Source of the DNA: Cryphonectria parasitica EP155
Taxonomy: Eukaryota > Ascomycota > Sordariomycetes > Diaporthales > Cryphonectriaceae
DNA length: 64,000 bases
Direction of reading: 5' to 3'
Assembly (NCBI RefSeq): GCF_011745365.1
Contig: NW_024468911.1
Span: 1,544,759 to 1,608,758 of the forward strand
The notes below the pieces were generated by a model. That model was given only the letters and a program-made list of their open reading frames with translations, did not search any database and had not been told where the DNA came from. Shown piece by piece: positions 1 through 15,360 of this stretch. Position 1 is the stretch's first letter. Each line of letters starts with the position of its first letter. The translations under genes were made by a program, and so were the position numbers.

Positions 1-1804
1 GCATGGTGATGACTGTTCAAAATATCCTGTTAATGTCGCAAATGGCAATGCAATATCATTCAAAGAGGATGGAAGTCTAGAATCGTAGGTTGCACAGCCC
101 TCAACGCCCTTTGAAGATACTAAGCCTTTACTAGCATACATGTGGTGAATACTCAAGTTACACCTAGTTTTAGACATGACTAGAGCCTATTTCCAAGTCG
201 CCCAAGTGAGTGACGAAGGCTCCACAACTAAGCCGTAGTACTCATTGAAGAAGGGGTATAATAACCACACGACTCAGCAGAGTGTTAAATGGCGATGATT
301 GAACACTTTCTTGCTGACGTGTTGGATAAATTTGAGGCACTAGAAGAGCTGTGACGAATCTGATGAGCTGGCTCAGGGAGATGAGGTATTTCGTAGATGG
401 GAATTCACGGCAATAATGTAATTTCCCATGACAGCCCCTGCCAATAATTACTATACCTCAATCCAATTTTTAGTGGTTGCATTGAGCCAGTCTGTTCTGG
501 TGTGAACAGTCAGAATAAAGCAGGAAACTTTCCAGTAAACCGCCCCCCCCCCCCTCCCTCCGAAGGTGCTTTGATATGCATATGTAAACCGATTCCTTTC
601 CTGCATCTCTCACCCTGAAAGGTAGCTAAACTGTACTAAATCATGTTAGAGAGGGAGGTTGCAGGACTAAGGGAAGTTGACCGTTGTGGTTGCCCCACAA
701 CGCCTGAACGCGTGTTGTGGTACACACTAACGACTTATCTCCATCCCTGTAGGCTTGGGCCTGCAGGCCAGACCTGATTGGTTCGATTTTCTATATGCCT
801 CTAGTAACAGGGACGGCCCATAGTGACAACCTGACCAGCGATAACACACCCAAGAACAAGTGAGGGGTGACACCAGTGACTGCTCCCCCCTCCCCCCTCC
901 AAGGTTAGGTGCTTGGGTCTTCAGTTGCCCCCCCCCCCCGTCCCGAAATCCCATCACCCGCGATTCCTCTGCCGAATGCGAAACACAAAAAAAAAGCCCC
1001 GCCATTTTCGATGTTGCTCTCAATCTCCTCTAACACAAACACAGATACACACCACCCCCCCCCCCCCCCCCAACGCAACCCACCCTCGCTGACGACATTT
1101 CCCCCCTCCCTCCTACCACCAAACAAACAGGCGCCCCATCACCCACCGACTGATCACTCCTGTTATCATGATTACATTGCTCACACGGTCATACTGACAT
1201 CAATTAACCCAGTCGACAGGAGAACACTCCACTGTGAGAGGCCTGCTCGTGTCCAAATTTCTTTTCAGCTCAGTCTGCCGGTTGGGCTGATCTGATCTAC
1301 AAAAGTTGAAGCCCAACAGAGCAAAGGGCCTTGTGCTGGTGGAAGTGGCAGTGACAGTGGCTGCGCTGCAGAAGAGGGCCGAGCCTGGAACTAGGACTTA
1401 GCAGTGGAGTCCTAGCCTTCTGAACGACTCGTGGGTCCTTCTTTCATACCTGCGGATACCGGGCCCAACTCGACCGATCCTCCCAAGAAGCTGCAACCGC
1501 TCCACGAACTGCCAGTCAGGTCAGGTCAGGCCAAGCCCACGTCGAAATCACTACACTCGATCAATCTGGTGCGGATTGCGAGTGTACAGAGACTCCTTGC
1601 ACTGCCCTGCCTGGCCCTCGACAAACCATTTCTTACTCACCACTGGAGGTGTGTCGCCTGACGCGATACGACCCGACCCAAAACCTTTAGGTTCCCTTTC
1701 TTCCATCCCGCACACCGTTACTGCACCCACTCTTCTCAACACACACACACCCCCCTCTCTTTCTTTCTGCGCGCTCCGTCCGCGCAGACACCAATACCGC
1801 CACC
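1..1804. other. Intergenic region and promoter/5'UTR of PKC1
   Basis: I see no gene here. Short open frames on both strands have low-complexity translations and resemble no family. The stretch holds three poly(C) tracts (about 543-554, 928-939 and 1055-1071). The last 100 bases before the kinase ATG are pyrimidine-rich with a CA run, as is usual for a fungal 5'UTR. Confidence 0.6.
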
Positions 1805-5602
<3,798 letters not shown>

Positions 5603-5776
5603 TGATTAGGAACATCAGCCCGAAGCAACGTCTGGGCGGACCGATAAGAATAGCTGCTTCCTGGACAAGCGTCCTTACGTGCCTACAATGGCGAAGGATT
5701 GCTCGCGTTAAGGACTCGTTGGAGGGAACCGGGCTACTGCTTCATCCCTTAAAGATGAGGTTTTGATTGTATGCCC

Positions 5777-5782
5777 AATAAA
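5777..5782 (+). terminator. Putative poly(A) signal of PKC1
   Basis: An AATAAA hexamer lies about 175 nt after the PKC1 stop codon, a usual distance for a fungal 3'UTR. The sequence between this gene and the convergent neighbour (5603-6143) contains nothing else that I recognise. Confidence 0.45.
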
Positions 5783-6143
5783 AGATGTCAGGAGGAAGCA
5801 ACTTTTCATTTCTCGATTGACCTGCCGATGTCTCGGCTCACTCAGTGTTTGCGGTTCTGAGTTGCCTGTCGCAGCAACCAAAAATAATGCACGTGTTTGG
5901 ATGTGATAAAATGCCGAATAAGTGATGTGACGGGTAGACGAGGTGCGACAACTGCCGGCGAAGGCAATATAGCATTTTTATCTTTTTTTAATAGACCGCG
6001 AGAGCGAGATATCCGACCAATGAAGTGGTGCTGTATTCATTATTGAGGTCTATATTGAAGGTGTATTGGATACATTGGTCTACATGATGCGGACAGCTTC
6101 TATGTAAGATCGCCATGCCTCTTTTGATACACGATAATCTGGA

Positions 6144-7532
6144 TCAAGCTCGGCGCACAGTCATGAAGGCCACACTGGCAACAATAGCTGCCCCAGCCAC
6201 GGCGCCTTCTAACGCGATGATGCTCGCATCCCTCATGCGCAGGTCTATCCTCCTCTCGCTGTACAGATCCTCCAGTGCGGGCCTCCACAGGCTCGGGTCC
6301 AAGAGGAAATCTTTCCACGACACAGCCTCTGGGGCCAGGTTCGTTTCTATTGTCTGCCTGGGCAGGGAAGAGACAGGGGTAGCCTCTACCCCAGCATCCT
6401 CGACAATCGACTCTGGCGCTATAGCCTCACCTTGTGTAGCAGTAGCAGCAGCAACGCCAGCAGCGGCGGCAGCGGCGGCAGCAACCTGCTGCTGCTCCTC
6501 CTCCTGCTCATTCCTCCTGGCCAGGAAGCCCCTCACCTCCTCCAGCTCCCTCCGCACGGCCTCGAGCGCAGCCTTCTCCTCGGCGGCGATGCCCTTCATC
6601 AGGCGACTCCGCTTCCACGGCTCGGCGACGAACTGCAGCACGAGGAACAGCAGCACGTTGACGCCCATGAGGCCCCAGGTGCCCCAGGTGCTCTGGCGGC
6701 GGATGCGGTCGCTCCAGATCTGCTCCTCGTGGTACCGGCGCAGGATGCCGCTGTTGAGGCTCTGACTCAGGCGGGCCTCCTCGGCCTCGGCCTCGGTCAG
6801 GGCGGTGCCCGCCTCGCCGACCGCGGCCTCGAGCTCATGGTCCTGTCTGTACAGCGTGGTGAAGCGCTCCAGGTCGAGCGGGCTCCATGTGTCCTTGCGG
6901 GCGAGCAGGGCCGTCACCTCGCGCTGGGTGGCGGCGCGGCGGGCGTTGACGGCCTTGTAGTGGGCGCGGGCGCCGCGCAGGGTCTCTTGGGCTGTGGCCA
7001 GGTCGGCCTCGAGGCGGGCGTTGGCTGCCTTGATGGACTCGATGGCTGAGTAGCCTGTCAGGTCGTTGAGGGTCTGCGAGGCGACGAAGGCGCGTGATTG
7101 TAGGTTGTCCATGAAGGCGGAGAAGGAGTGGGAGAGTGGGGAACGGCGGGAGTCGGCCTGGGAGGGGAGCTCGGGGGCTGTTGCTGCTGCTGCTGCTGCC
7201 GCTGCTGCTGCTTCTGCTTCTTCATGTGGGGACGAGGGCGAGGGCGAGGGCGAGGCGGCGGCGATGGGAGGGTCTTTGACAGCTTCTTCTGGATTCCTTC
7301 GATGCTCAGGGGAGCTCGAACTCGGCGGATTGGTCGAGTAATGGCGTAGCTGACTCTGTAGCTTGCATTGTAAGCATATGGGCAGCTGCCTTGGTGGCTT
7401 GCTGAAGCTCGAGAAGCTCGTCGGCGCTGGAATTGGTCTCGACGGTATTAATGCTGGGCCGCTGAGCTGCTTTATTAAAAATGTCGACCCAGGCCGCAGG
7501 ATGGGCCGAGCAGCAGCTACAGGGCCCATCAT
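6144..7532 (-). CDS. MDM33: She9/Mdm33 family mitochondrial inner-membrane protein
   Basis: Inner-membrane protein that affects mitochondrial shape and inner-membrane fission in yeast. One exon, 462 aa. The start is the ATG-ATG pair at 7532; the same frame stays open upstream to about 7682 but has no ATG there, and the chosen start gives a textbook targeting presequence (MMGPVAAARPILRPG, basic and Ser-rich, ending near RHYST at about residue 66). Next come a low-complexity Pro/Ala linker, a long alpha-helical coiled-coil region (about 140-270), a TM segment at about 287-303 (LMGVNVLLFLVLQFVAEPW), a second coiled coil, and a final hydrophobic segment at the C-terminus (about 437-458). A TM after a long matrix coiled coil and one at the C-terminus is the family layout. 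Convergent with PKC1. Confidence 0.9.
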   Translation of the reverse strand: MMGPVAAARPILRPGSTFLIKQLSGPALIPSRPIPAPTSFSSFSKPPRQLPICLQCKLQSQLRHYSTNPPSSSSPEHRRNPEEAVKDPPIAAASPSPSPSSPHEEAEAAAAAAAAAATAPELPSQADSRRSPLSHSFSAFMDNLQSRAFVASQTLNDLTGYSAIESIKAANARLEADLATAQETLRGARAHYKAVNARRAATQREVTALLARKDTWSPLDLERFTTLYRQDHELEAAVGEAGTALTEAEAEEARLSQSLNSGILRRYHEEQIWSDRIRRQSTWGTWGLMGVNVLLFLVLQFVAEPWKRSRLMKGIAAEEKAALEAVRRELEEVRGFLARRNEQEEEQQQVAAAAAAAAGVAAATATQGEAIAPESIVEDAGVEATPVSSLPRQTIETNLAPEAVSWKDFLLDPSLWRPALEDLYSERRIDLRMRDASIIALEGAVAGAAIVASVAFMTVRRA

Positions 7533-8840
7533 TGCCAATTGGGACACAGAAAATGGCAGTTGAGAAGGGAGAGAGGAGGGAATTGGTGATTGGTTGTGTT
7601 GTTGAGAAGGAGAGGAGATAGGAGAGGACCTGACTTTTTGGACCCGTTGAACAAAAAGCTGCAGTTCCTCGTCAGATGCCACGCCGACTTTCGCGACAGG
7701 GGCCCATGCCTACTGTAAGTCCCGCGGTGGGGCAACATCTACGTCAGGGGTGCTGCGCTTTGGTTGGTTCTTCGTACTATAGTACTCAAGAAGTATTTAT
7801 TTTAATCCTAACTTTAACTCTACACTCTGAACCCCTTCGCCTCAAAAGAGATAAAATGAAGAGATGAGGGCGAAAGGTCCTATACACCGCACGCAAAGGT
7901 TCCTCACTTACATGCAGCTACATGCAGCTGCTCAGATTCTAGAGTAAACAAAGCACCATCATAATATTCGAATTCCTTGACTGGACAAAACAGGATAAAT
8001 AACGAATTATAAGAATAATATTGAACCAGGTCTGGTGACTGCGATCGGAGGTCGAGTACATCTTGTACAGTCTTCCGACCTTTCCGAAGGATATCTTACC
8101 ACCTTTTCAATCGCTTCCAAAATCTTGAGGCTGAGCACAAACGCGTACGTACTTCAATATATATATATCTTTGATAAATTATCTATTCAAAAGGTTGCCT
8201 AGAAATCGTCAACGGCCTTAGACGGCCGTAAAGGATGATTCCGTATATGTGATATTCCCGTAGTATATATAAAGAGGGGCTCCACACTGATTCCTACGGG
8301 ATAAGACAGGCCCGGTGTCGCCAAAGCCGACGACTCAATTTCTCTGGTATAATTTCATTTTGACTTGCCACAACACCGGGATCTGACTGTTCTTTGTTTC
8401 CTGGTCAGCCTCCGTTTTGGAGCAGCACCAGACCTGGCCGCCTTCAGATTGGTGCTTCGGCACGGCGCCAAAGTAGATGCATAACTCCGAAGATCAACTG
8501 TTACACTGGCAACCGACTGGTCCGTGGACGAGCGGCACAACGGTGGTCTTTTCCTTTTCACGTCATCATCTATGATGTGGTAGGATCTTGGCTCTTGTGC
8601 TGATGTGCCCTTATCCCGTGGTGTCTATTGGAGATGTTTTGGATTATTATAAAGTAGAGACTACACCAGGTCTTGATTTTTTTTGGAGGTCATCGAATCT
8701 ATTTCGATTACATATCCTCACTGGCATCCATTCTCACTGTTCTCTATCCAGTTGACACACGTACGAAAGCACACACAGACTCCTCATACCCATTTATACA
8801 CACACGCACACACACACTTACACTTACACTTACACACAAA
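7533..8840. other. Divergent promoter region between MDM33 and the SDR gene
   Basis: No gene is visible. The centre (about 7780-8300) is AT-rich with short palindromic TA runs (for example around 8158-8170). The right end carries a CA/CTTACA simple repeat at about 8797-8838, directly before the SDR start codon. Confidence 0.5.
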
Positions 8841-9971
8841 ATGGGCACCCCACCTGGCTTCGTTTATCACCAATTCACCTTCAAACCTAAACCACTGCCC
8901 AAATCCGTCGATCTCACCGGCAAGACCATGATCATTACAGGGGCCAACGTAGGCCTCGGCCTCGAAGCCTCCAAGGAGATGGCCCAGCACGGGCTGTCGC
9001 GCCTCATCCTCGCCGTGAGGAGCGCCTCCAAGGGCGAGGCCGCCAAGCAAGAGATCCTCAAGGTAGCCCCCAAGTGCGACGTCCAGGTCTGGGACCTTGA
9101 CTACGAGTTGCCCGAGAACATGGCCGCCTTTGCTGAGCGTGCCCGCTCCCTCGACCGTGTCGACATTGTCATTCTGTGCGCCGCTGTGAAGAGCCTTGAG
9201 TTTCAACTGTCCAAGGGCGGCCATGAGATGAATGTTCAGGCACGTAATCATAAATACGGGACCCCCTCCCCCCTACTTCTTGGGGACCATACATGTATGC
9301 TAATACTTCGTCTAGGTCAACCATCTTGGCACGGCAGCCCTGTCTCTGCTCCTCCTTCCAGTCCTCAGGGCCACCGCAGACAAGGTGGGCGCACCATCGC
9401 GCATGCTCATCGTCACATCAGAGGTCCACTTCTGGGTGCCCTTCAAGGAGAGAAAGGCCCCCTCCATCCTGGCCCGTATGGACGAGAAGGACTCGTTCAA
9501 ATCCCGAGGTAACGGGAGGTACTGCACCTCCAAACTCCTGAACGTCCTCTGGGCACGGGAGCTGGCCTCCAAGGTCAGCGCCGAAAAAGTGGTCGTCAAC
9601 CTTGTCAACCCGGGCCTCTGCGCCACGGCTCTGCACCGCGGAGACACGGCTATAGACGCGTTTGGCATCAACTTGCTGGCTTGGTCCGCCGAGAAGGGCG
9701 CATACACGCTGACGGACGCCGTGACGCGCCATGAGGATCACCAGGGAGGGTATCTTAGCGAGCAGCGCCTGACAAGGTATGTTCATTCACACAAATGCCG
9801 TCCTATATTAAGGTTTGTGTGCGTTGCTGATGAGAGGGTGACAGTCCGTCAAAGTTTGTCCTGTCAGAAGAAGGCCAGGCAACGCAGAAGAGGTTGTGGG
9901 AGGAAACTGTTGCTGAGCTTGCAAAGACTGTTCCCGGATTTGATCTTTCTGTTTTTTTGTCCACACCATGA
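8841..9971 (+). CDS. Short-chain dehydrogenase/reductase (retinol dehydrogenase-like)
   Basis: NAD(P)-dependent oxidoreductase of the classical SDR superfamily; the substrate is unknown. Three exons: 8841-9239, 9316-9776 and 9845-9971, giving 328 aa, the usual size. Visible motifs: cofactor glycine motif TGANVGLG (33-40), Ser168 in the strand before the active site, and catalytic Tyr202-x-x-x-Lys206 (YCTSK). The NNAG position is replaced by CAAV, as in several fungal members. The first intron begins with GC rather than GT (CAG|GCACGT, phase 0) and has a TGCTAAT branch point and TAG end; no GT alternative keeps the frame. The last exon supplies the typical C-terminal helix (SEEGQATQKRLWEE). 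No neighbour suggests a pathway. Confidence 0.88.
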
Positions 9972-10319
9972 TTATTATTTAGTACCTGCCTATGTTCTGC
10001 CAACTGGCAATAGTTTGTCAACATACGATTCCCACATCTCCTACACCAAACATTACTATTCAAGCGATATCGCTTCTGCTCTCATTGTCAGTTTGCTCTT
10101 CTTGACGTTCCTCTCCTGCTCACGCCAGGCCCTTTCTCTTCAGGCTTTCTTCCAGTGACCGGAATGGAGTGAATAATGATGGCGGGTTCGTCATCCGATA
10201 GAATCGATGTAGAGATTGAAGTTTGATGGAATCAGGTTGGGAGCTGGAGCTCGTCGCTGTAGAACTTGTCGAGCCCGACTCGTTCTTGGAGAGTAGTAGT
10301 CGAAAGCATTCTAGTCTGA

Positions 10320-13300
10320 TCAGATCGGATGAAACCAAAATTTTGGACCATGGCTCCTGTGCTTACCTCTCAAGATACTCACCAGACTCAAAAAGTTACT
10401 GATCATGATCTGCAGTATCCAGGATATCCCCCAGATAGGCAAATCAACAACCACAAGGCCAATGCTCAGGATCGCCTCCTTGGAGAACCGCCTTTTCTCA
10501 AGTGCCGTCATAACTAAGGATAACCTGCGAGCCGGCAGCTCCAGGAAGACATAGGCTGGCCAGAACCAGAAGGTTGCCATTGAGCCCGTTAGCTCGGCAA
10601 ACTTGCTCATACCGCTTTCACTTGGGTCAGATCCACGCCGCGTAAGCCTCTCCCGGTAGATACTAGCACTTCCGCTCAACAGCATACTGTTCTCTCTGGT
10701 AGAACGTGCTGCCGTTTTTCTCATGTCCTGAAGAGGTACCCACACGGTACTCCGAATAGGCTCCCAAACACGAGACTGAAGGCCACCCAAGACGATATCG
10801 ACCATCTCGAAGAACATCTTGGCGCATAACATCAATACAATCGTGACTGCAAAGGCAGCAGCCGCGAACTTGACCAGCGATACCATCACCTCGTTCCCTG
10901 GGGGCCCGCTCATGCTGTAGAAGCTTGCTGCGAAGCCTAGAGGCAGGAAGATGACAGTGACATATGTGAAGTACCGAATGTTGCCCTCGCGTTCGATCTC
11001 GAGGTCTTCCCGAGCTTTTTCACGGATTGTGGTAAGAGTTTCCCGGAGGTTCCGCATGTTGTCACGGTGAATCTCGAGATCCCAGGCTTGCCTCTCCGTC
11101 TGCGATCGGAACTTATTGATATGCCCTCGGTACTTCTTCTCGTCGTTCCGCGTCCACCTGGGCTTTTCTGGGCCGCGATCATACTCCCTGGTATCCCACT
11201 TCTGCAGGGTTTTTAGGATAGACGTCAAGTCCTCCTCCGCGGCCTGGAGAATATGCTCGTACTCCTGCCAGCTGTGTCTGGATCTTGAGTGCGCCTGGCT
11301 GTTCAGTATGGAGAAGGACAGGGCACTCTCTCCAATTCCAAGCTCTTTTCTGATCTGCGTCAAAATATCCACCGAGCCGGCGACAGCAGCACTCAACATG
11401 CGATGCAGTAGATGCAGCTCGAGGACTTTACGCTGCCACCAGTGCTTATCTTGTGGCCTGTTGGAGCCATCCGTATAAAACTCAAAGTCCCAAGAACGTT
11501 GAGGGTTGACAACGTCGCGGTCATCGTTCTTGAGCCTGAGATTTGGCAAATATTGAATGAAATGACAAGTCCAATAACGGTCGAAAAGGTCGCCATCAAA
11601 TCGAAATCCCATCGACGCACGTCGTATCTCCTTCTCTGAGGTACCTGGGAAAGGGGCGCTGCTAGGGGCTGGGAGCCCAATATGTTGTGCTCGCGCCTTG
11701 TCGGCGAGCACGAAGAATCTCATGTGTATCTTCGTCTGCCAGATATTCAAAACCAGCGTCGTATCATCCCACAAGTGGCTCTCATACCTAGAATGGCGGT
11801 CGAAGAAGAGGGATACCGCAGACTTGTCTGAGTCGCTGCTTGCCGACCAGCAGAGAAGTGATGTCTCTATATTGGTATGCGGCAGCCACACGAAGCGCTT
11901 CTTGGCAGTTTCTGCTGACCGGGCACCACAGATCCTCATCCATAGGCCTGTATTCCCGAGGGCAGTTGACTCTCCACGCCAAAATTGTGGTAGATTCTGT
12001 CTTCTCTTCAAGTGCTTTTGCTTCGGCGTGCTTGCTACAAAAGTAATTGGACCATAAATGTCTTCATAGATGAACCATCCAGGTAGCTCGCCGTATTCTA
12101 ACGTGTTCGAGCGGGTTTGAGACATTTGCTCGAGTCCTTTGCCAACGATCGTGCCGATCGTTTCCGCTGTAGACTCGAATGATTTCTTGGCTTCAAGAGA
12201 CTTGAGGAGTTGTGGGAGATCAATTTTCTTAGTCATGAGGAAGTCTGGATACTTATACAGCCACTCTTCATCTAGAAGAGAGATGCTGCTGGCGTCTATC
12301 ATGCTGTTGAATGGCGTCGACTTTCTCATCGTCAAGCTGCGCTGTCCACCCAGGCGTCCATCACTGTCCAGGAGTTTCAATATCAATTCAAGTTTATTCG
12401 CAGGCTGTTCGGCTCCGATCCCTTGCCGCTTCGGCTGTGTCAGGAAGATCTGCCGAAGTTGGTCGTTTACCTCGAGTTGAGGCTGCTGTTGAAGCCCGCC
12501 TGTCTTGTCCGTGAAGCCTTTACTACCTTCCACGGGCGACCCAGCTTGATTTGCTGGGGCGTTTCCTGAGGTGGCTGTACTTGATACTTCTAATGTGGCT
12601 TCTATGCGCCTTGCATGTAAGAGGAGAATGTGACAAATTTCGAACCCAGCTTGGTGATAATACTGTCTGTCCTCATCAGAGGAATAGTTTGGGAATGAGG
12701 GCTTCCGAGATAATGCATCAACCTGCCCCGCAACCAAACCATTGTGGCAGCTTGCCTGAACAAGAGCTTTGAAGGAGTCTCTCAAGAGGTCGTTTGCACT
12801 CTTCTTGTTGATCGGAAAATTCCTCGTGCCGGCAACAATAGCCATGCCGAATCTGAGGACATTCTCCCACTCGTGATCGGCATTCTCGTTGTGGTGGGAC
12901 TGCGACTTGATCGTCCTCTTCCAGAGCTCATCAAAAGACTTATCCAATTGAAAAAAGTTCCAATCGTGAGCATAAAATAGAGCAGTGTCACGAGCGTGAA
13001 ACAAGAAACGTGTCTCTCTGTGTGATCTGGTAACTGCTAGCATGCGCTGTTGCGAAACTTCGTTCTCGGTTGTGAAGCGCTGTAGTAGTCCTCTTTGCGC
13101 ATCTAGAGGTCGACTGTTGTCATCTTCATCGTCGTCAATAAGCAGTGCTGCTTTGCGAGGGTCCAACCCTTGTCGAATACGTAAGGCTTCGATTTCCTCA
13201 AGGCATGTCCACAACCAGACGTGATCATCAAGTCGGTAGATGTCAACCTCATCTTCTCGCATGTGCCTCCATACATATGCTTTTCGCGGGTCTGATTTGT

Positions 13301-15360
13301 TCATCGTGACAAGCCAGGGCGTGTAGACACTTGCGAGAAGGCCTCGAAGGCGGCCAAGTTCTTCCTCTTTTGTTTCCGCCCTGCTTTCGTCCTTCTCGAG
13401 AAATCGGTCGTACGCCATCATCTTCATAATTTGAAACGGTGTGTTGAGGGTGGAGCTCCGCGATTGAGTTTCACTTGGGGCCATGTCTGCGGTGATCCAG
13501 TAGCTGTCTGCGAAGCACCCAGTATCGAAAGGGGGCTCTCTGTTTTCTGTCGACTCCCAAGACTTCATGGTCTTTGCTATCCAACTCACATGACCTCGAC
13601 ACACGGCTTTGACCCGCTCCTGCAGCAGGATAACGAACTTGGTCTGCTTGATGCACTGCAATCGCTTCAAGACATTGATGAGAAAGTCAAATGCGAAACT
13701 GAATATTCAGGATCAGTCCAAATACATACGCTAGCCAAATGCAACGTAGTACTTACAAACTGGCCCAAGGTCCCAGTACTTGATGGCCGCCGATATCTCC
13801 ACACGTAAGAGCGATGGCATCGTCCTGTGCGAGAACGTCTGGCACGACTTGCTCCGAGTCTTGATGAGCGGTGGGGTCCACAATGGGATAGCACAAACTG
13901 AGAGTATGTGTTCCAGATGCCTCCATGTTATATACTCGATATGATCTCCAGGAGGGGATCTTCCATCGCATCCTACCGGGCCACTGAAGGCAGACTTATG
14001 ACTCGACTTCCCGCTGGCTTCATGATCGAGTTCAATATGTGGCTGGCTCTCAGGCAAATCTGTTGCAGTACCCTGGTTCGAATCGACGATTGGGATCGTC
14101 CCTGTCTTGTTGAAATGCGATGTGCCTTCCGCTATATTCTCTCTGGTGATGCTAGACGAATCAGCTTTCGGAGTGCCGTCAGGCCTTCTCTCTAGATTTG
14201 TTGCTGCGTGCTCCAAGTCAACCTTAGATATTCCGAGTTCGTACAGCGAGTCTGAGGATCCAGTTCCAGGCTTTTTCCAAAGCTGATCGGTTTCCTCGCG
14301 AAGGATAGTGTTGACATCCGCCGCCTGGGCCGAGATCAAAAAGTTTTTCCAGTGACTTTCACCTTTGGGGATGACAATCATCTTATAGGCAACAACGATT
14401 TCGTGGGAATCTTTGCCGCTGCCTGCTCCTCCGAACCGATTCTCGGTTGAGTCCATTGGTTTTGCGATGCCATCGACATAGAGCATCATCACAGAGACGA
14501 CGGCATGTGTTTCGCCATGTGCTCCTCTATTAACGTTTTTGTCGTCATCTGAAGGCAGGAAATGCACAGTGACTGAACCGAGTCCGTTGGGACCGCGCAT
14601 TTGGATATATCCCTCCCCTGCAGACTCAACATCACCAACTTGGGGTTTTTCTTTATTGAAAAAGTATAACCAGTTAATATGGTCAAGATCTCGTAGCAGC
14701 ATATCCTTGCGCGTCTCGTAATGAAAATCTTCGATCGGTGAATCATTCAGGTTCTTCAAGACAAGCTGCTGCAGTACGACGTTATCGTGTACCAGCCACT
14801 GGCAAGAGATGCGCACGTGGTCTGCTTCCCATTCATATCGTGGCCACCTCCAATTGACCCATTTGACCTGAGGATTGGTCTTCGGAAGGAAGTTGTCACA
14901 CAGGTGCAAGCCGAAGGACAAATATCCTCCTGGAGCGTGAGCTCTGGACAAACCATCCAGCTGGAAGGCTCTGTTGCCGGAAATGTAAGGATCTGGTGTT
15001 GACGTGTGATCCATCGTGAACATGCCTGAATGTCCGACGCCCAGGAACTGGCTCATCTGTATCAAATTTCCTCGACAGGAAACAGATGCTGTCGTCCCTC
15101 GGTCTCCGAATGAGGCATGGCAATCTTCATTTGGAGGATTCTTCCAGATTCCGCAATGCTCGTCCTTTGGCGAGAATCTCTGAGCGGTACGATCTTTTCC
15201 ACCCGCATCAACATCAGCAACATGTTCTATAGTCTAGGGTTTCGTGAGAGAACAAACATGAAAGTAGTTTCTCGAATTCCTCCTCTTCCGTCTCAAGAAC
15301 ATCTTTGTTCCACAGGCCGTGTCCCTCAGAAGATGAGGGGCCTGGGCCAACGTCACTCAT
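10320..15360 (-). CDS. Giant CorA-like membrane protein (fungal family)
   Basis: Belongs to the large fungal proteins whose C-terminus resembles CorA/ZntB Mg2+/Zn2+ transporters; no transport role is shown for this one. My model has four exons read on the minus strand: 15360-15258, 15193-13899, 13824-13757 and 13698-10320, giving 1614 aa in frame. Introns 2 (74 nt, GTTTGT..CAG) and 3 (58 nt, GTAAGT..CAG) are canonical; intron 1 (GTTTGT..AAAAG) needs an AAG acceptor and is less certain. Family signatures: SFGDRGTTASVSCRGNL near the N-terminus, ALTCGDIGGH around residue 470, and a C-terminal pair of TM helices with YVTVIFLPLGFAASFYSM (CorA-type last cytosolic helix/TM1, with the GMN loop replaced by SGPPGN). 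A long coiled coil precedes the TMs. If intron 1 is wrong, the first 34 residues change. Confidence 0.75.

Noticed and set aside
7533..7682. Upstream extension of the Mdm33 frame by 50 codons
   Set aside because: The frame is open but has no ATG (it would need to start with GTG), and the internal ATG pair at 7532 gives a clean mitochondrial presequence.
14070..14100. GGTTCGAATC-like text resembling a tRNA T-loop
   Set aside because: It lies inside the CorA-like coding exon and no cloverleaf can be built around it. I found no tRNA or rRNA gene in the window.
10320..15360. CorA-like gene as a frameshifted pseudogene
   Set aside because: Introns of 74 and 58 nt with proper ends and exact phase restore the frame at two of the three changes; the third is solved by an AAG acceptor. 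A pseudogene is not needed.
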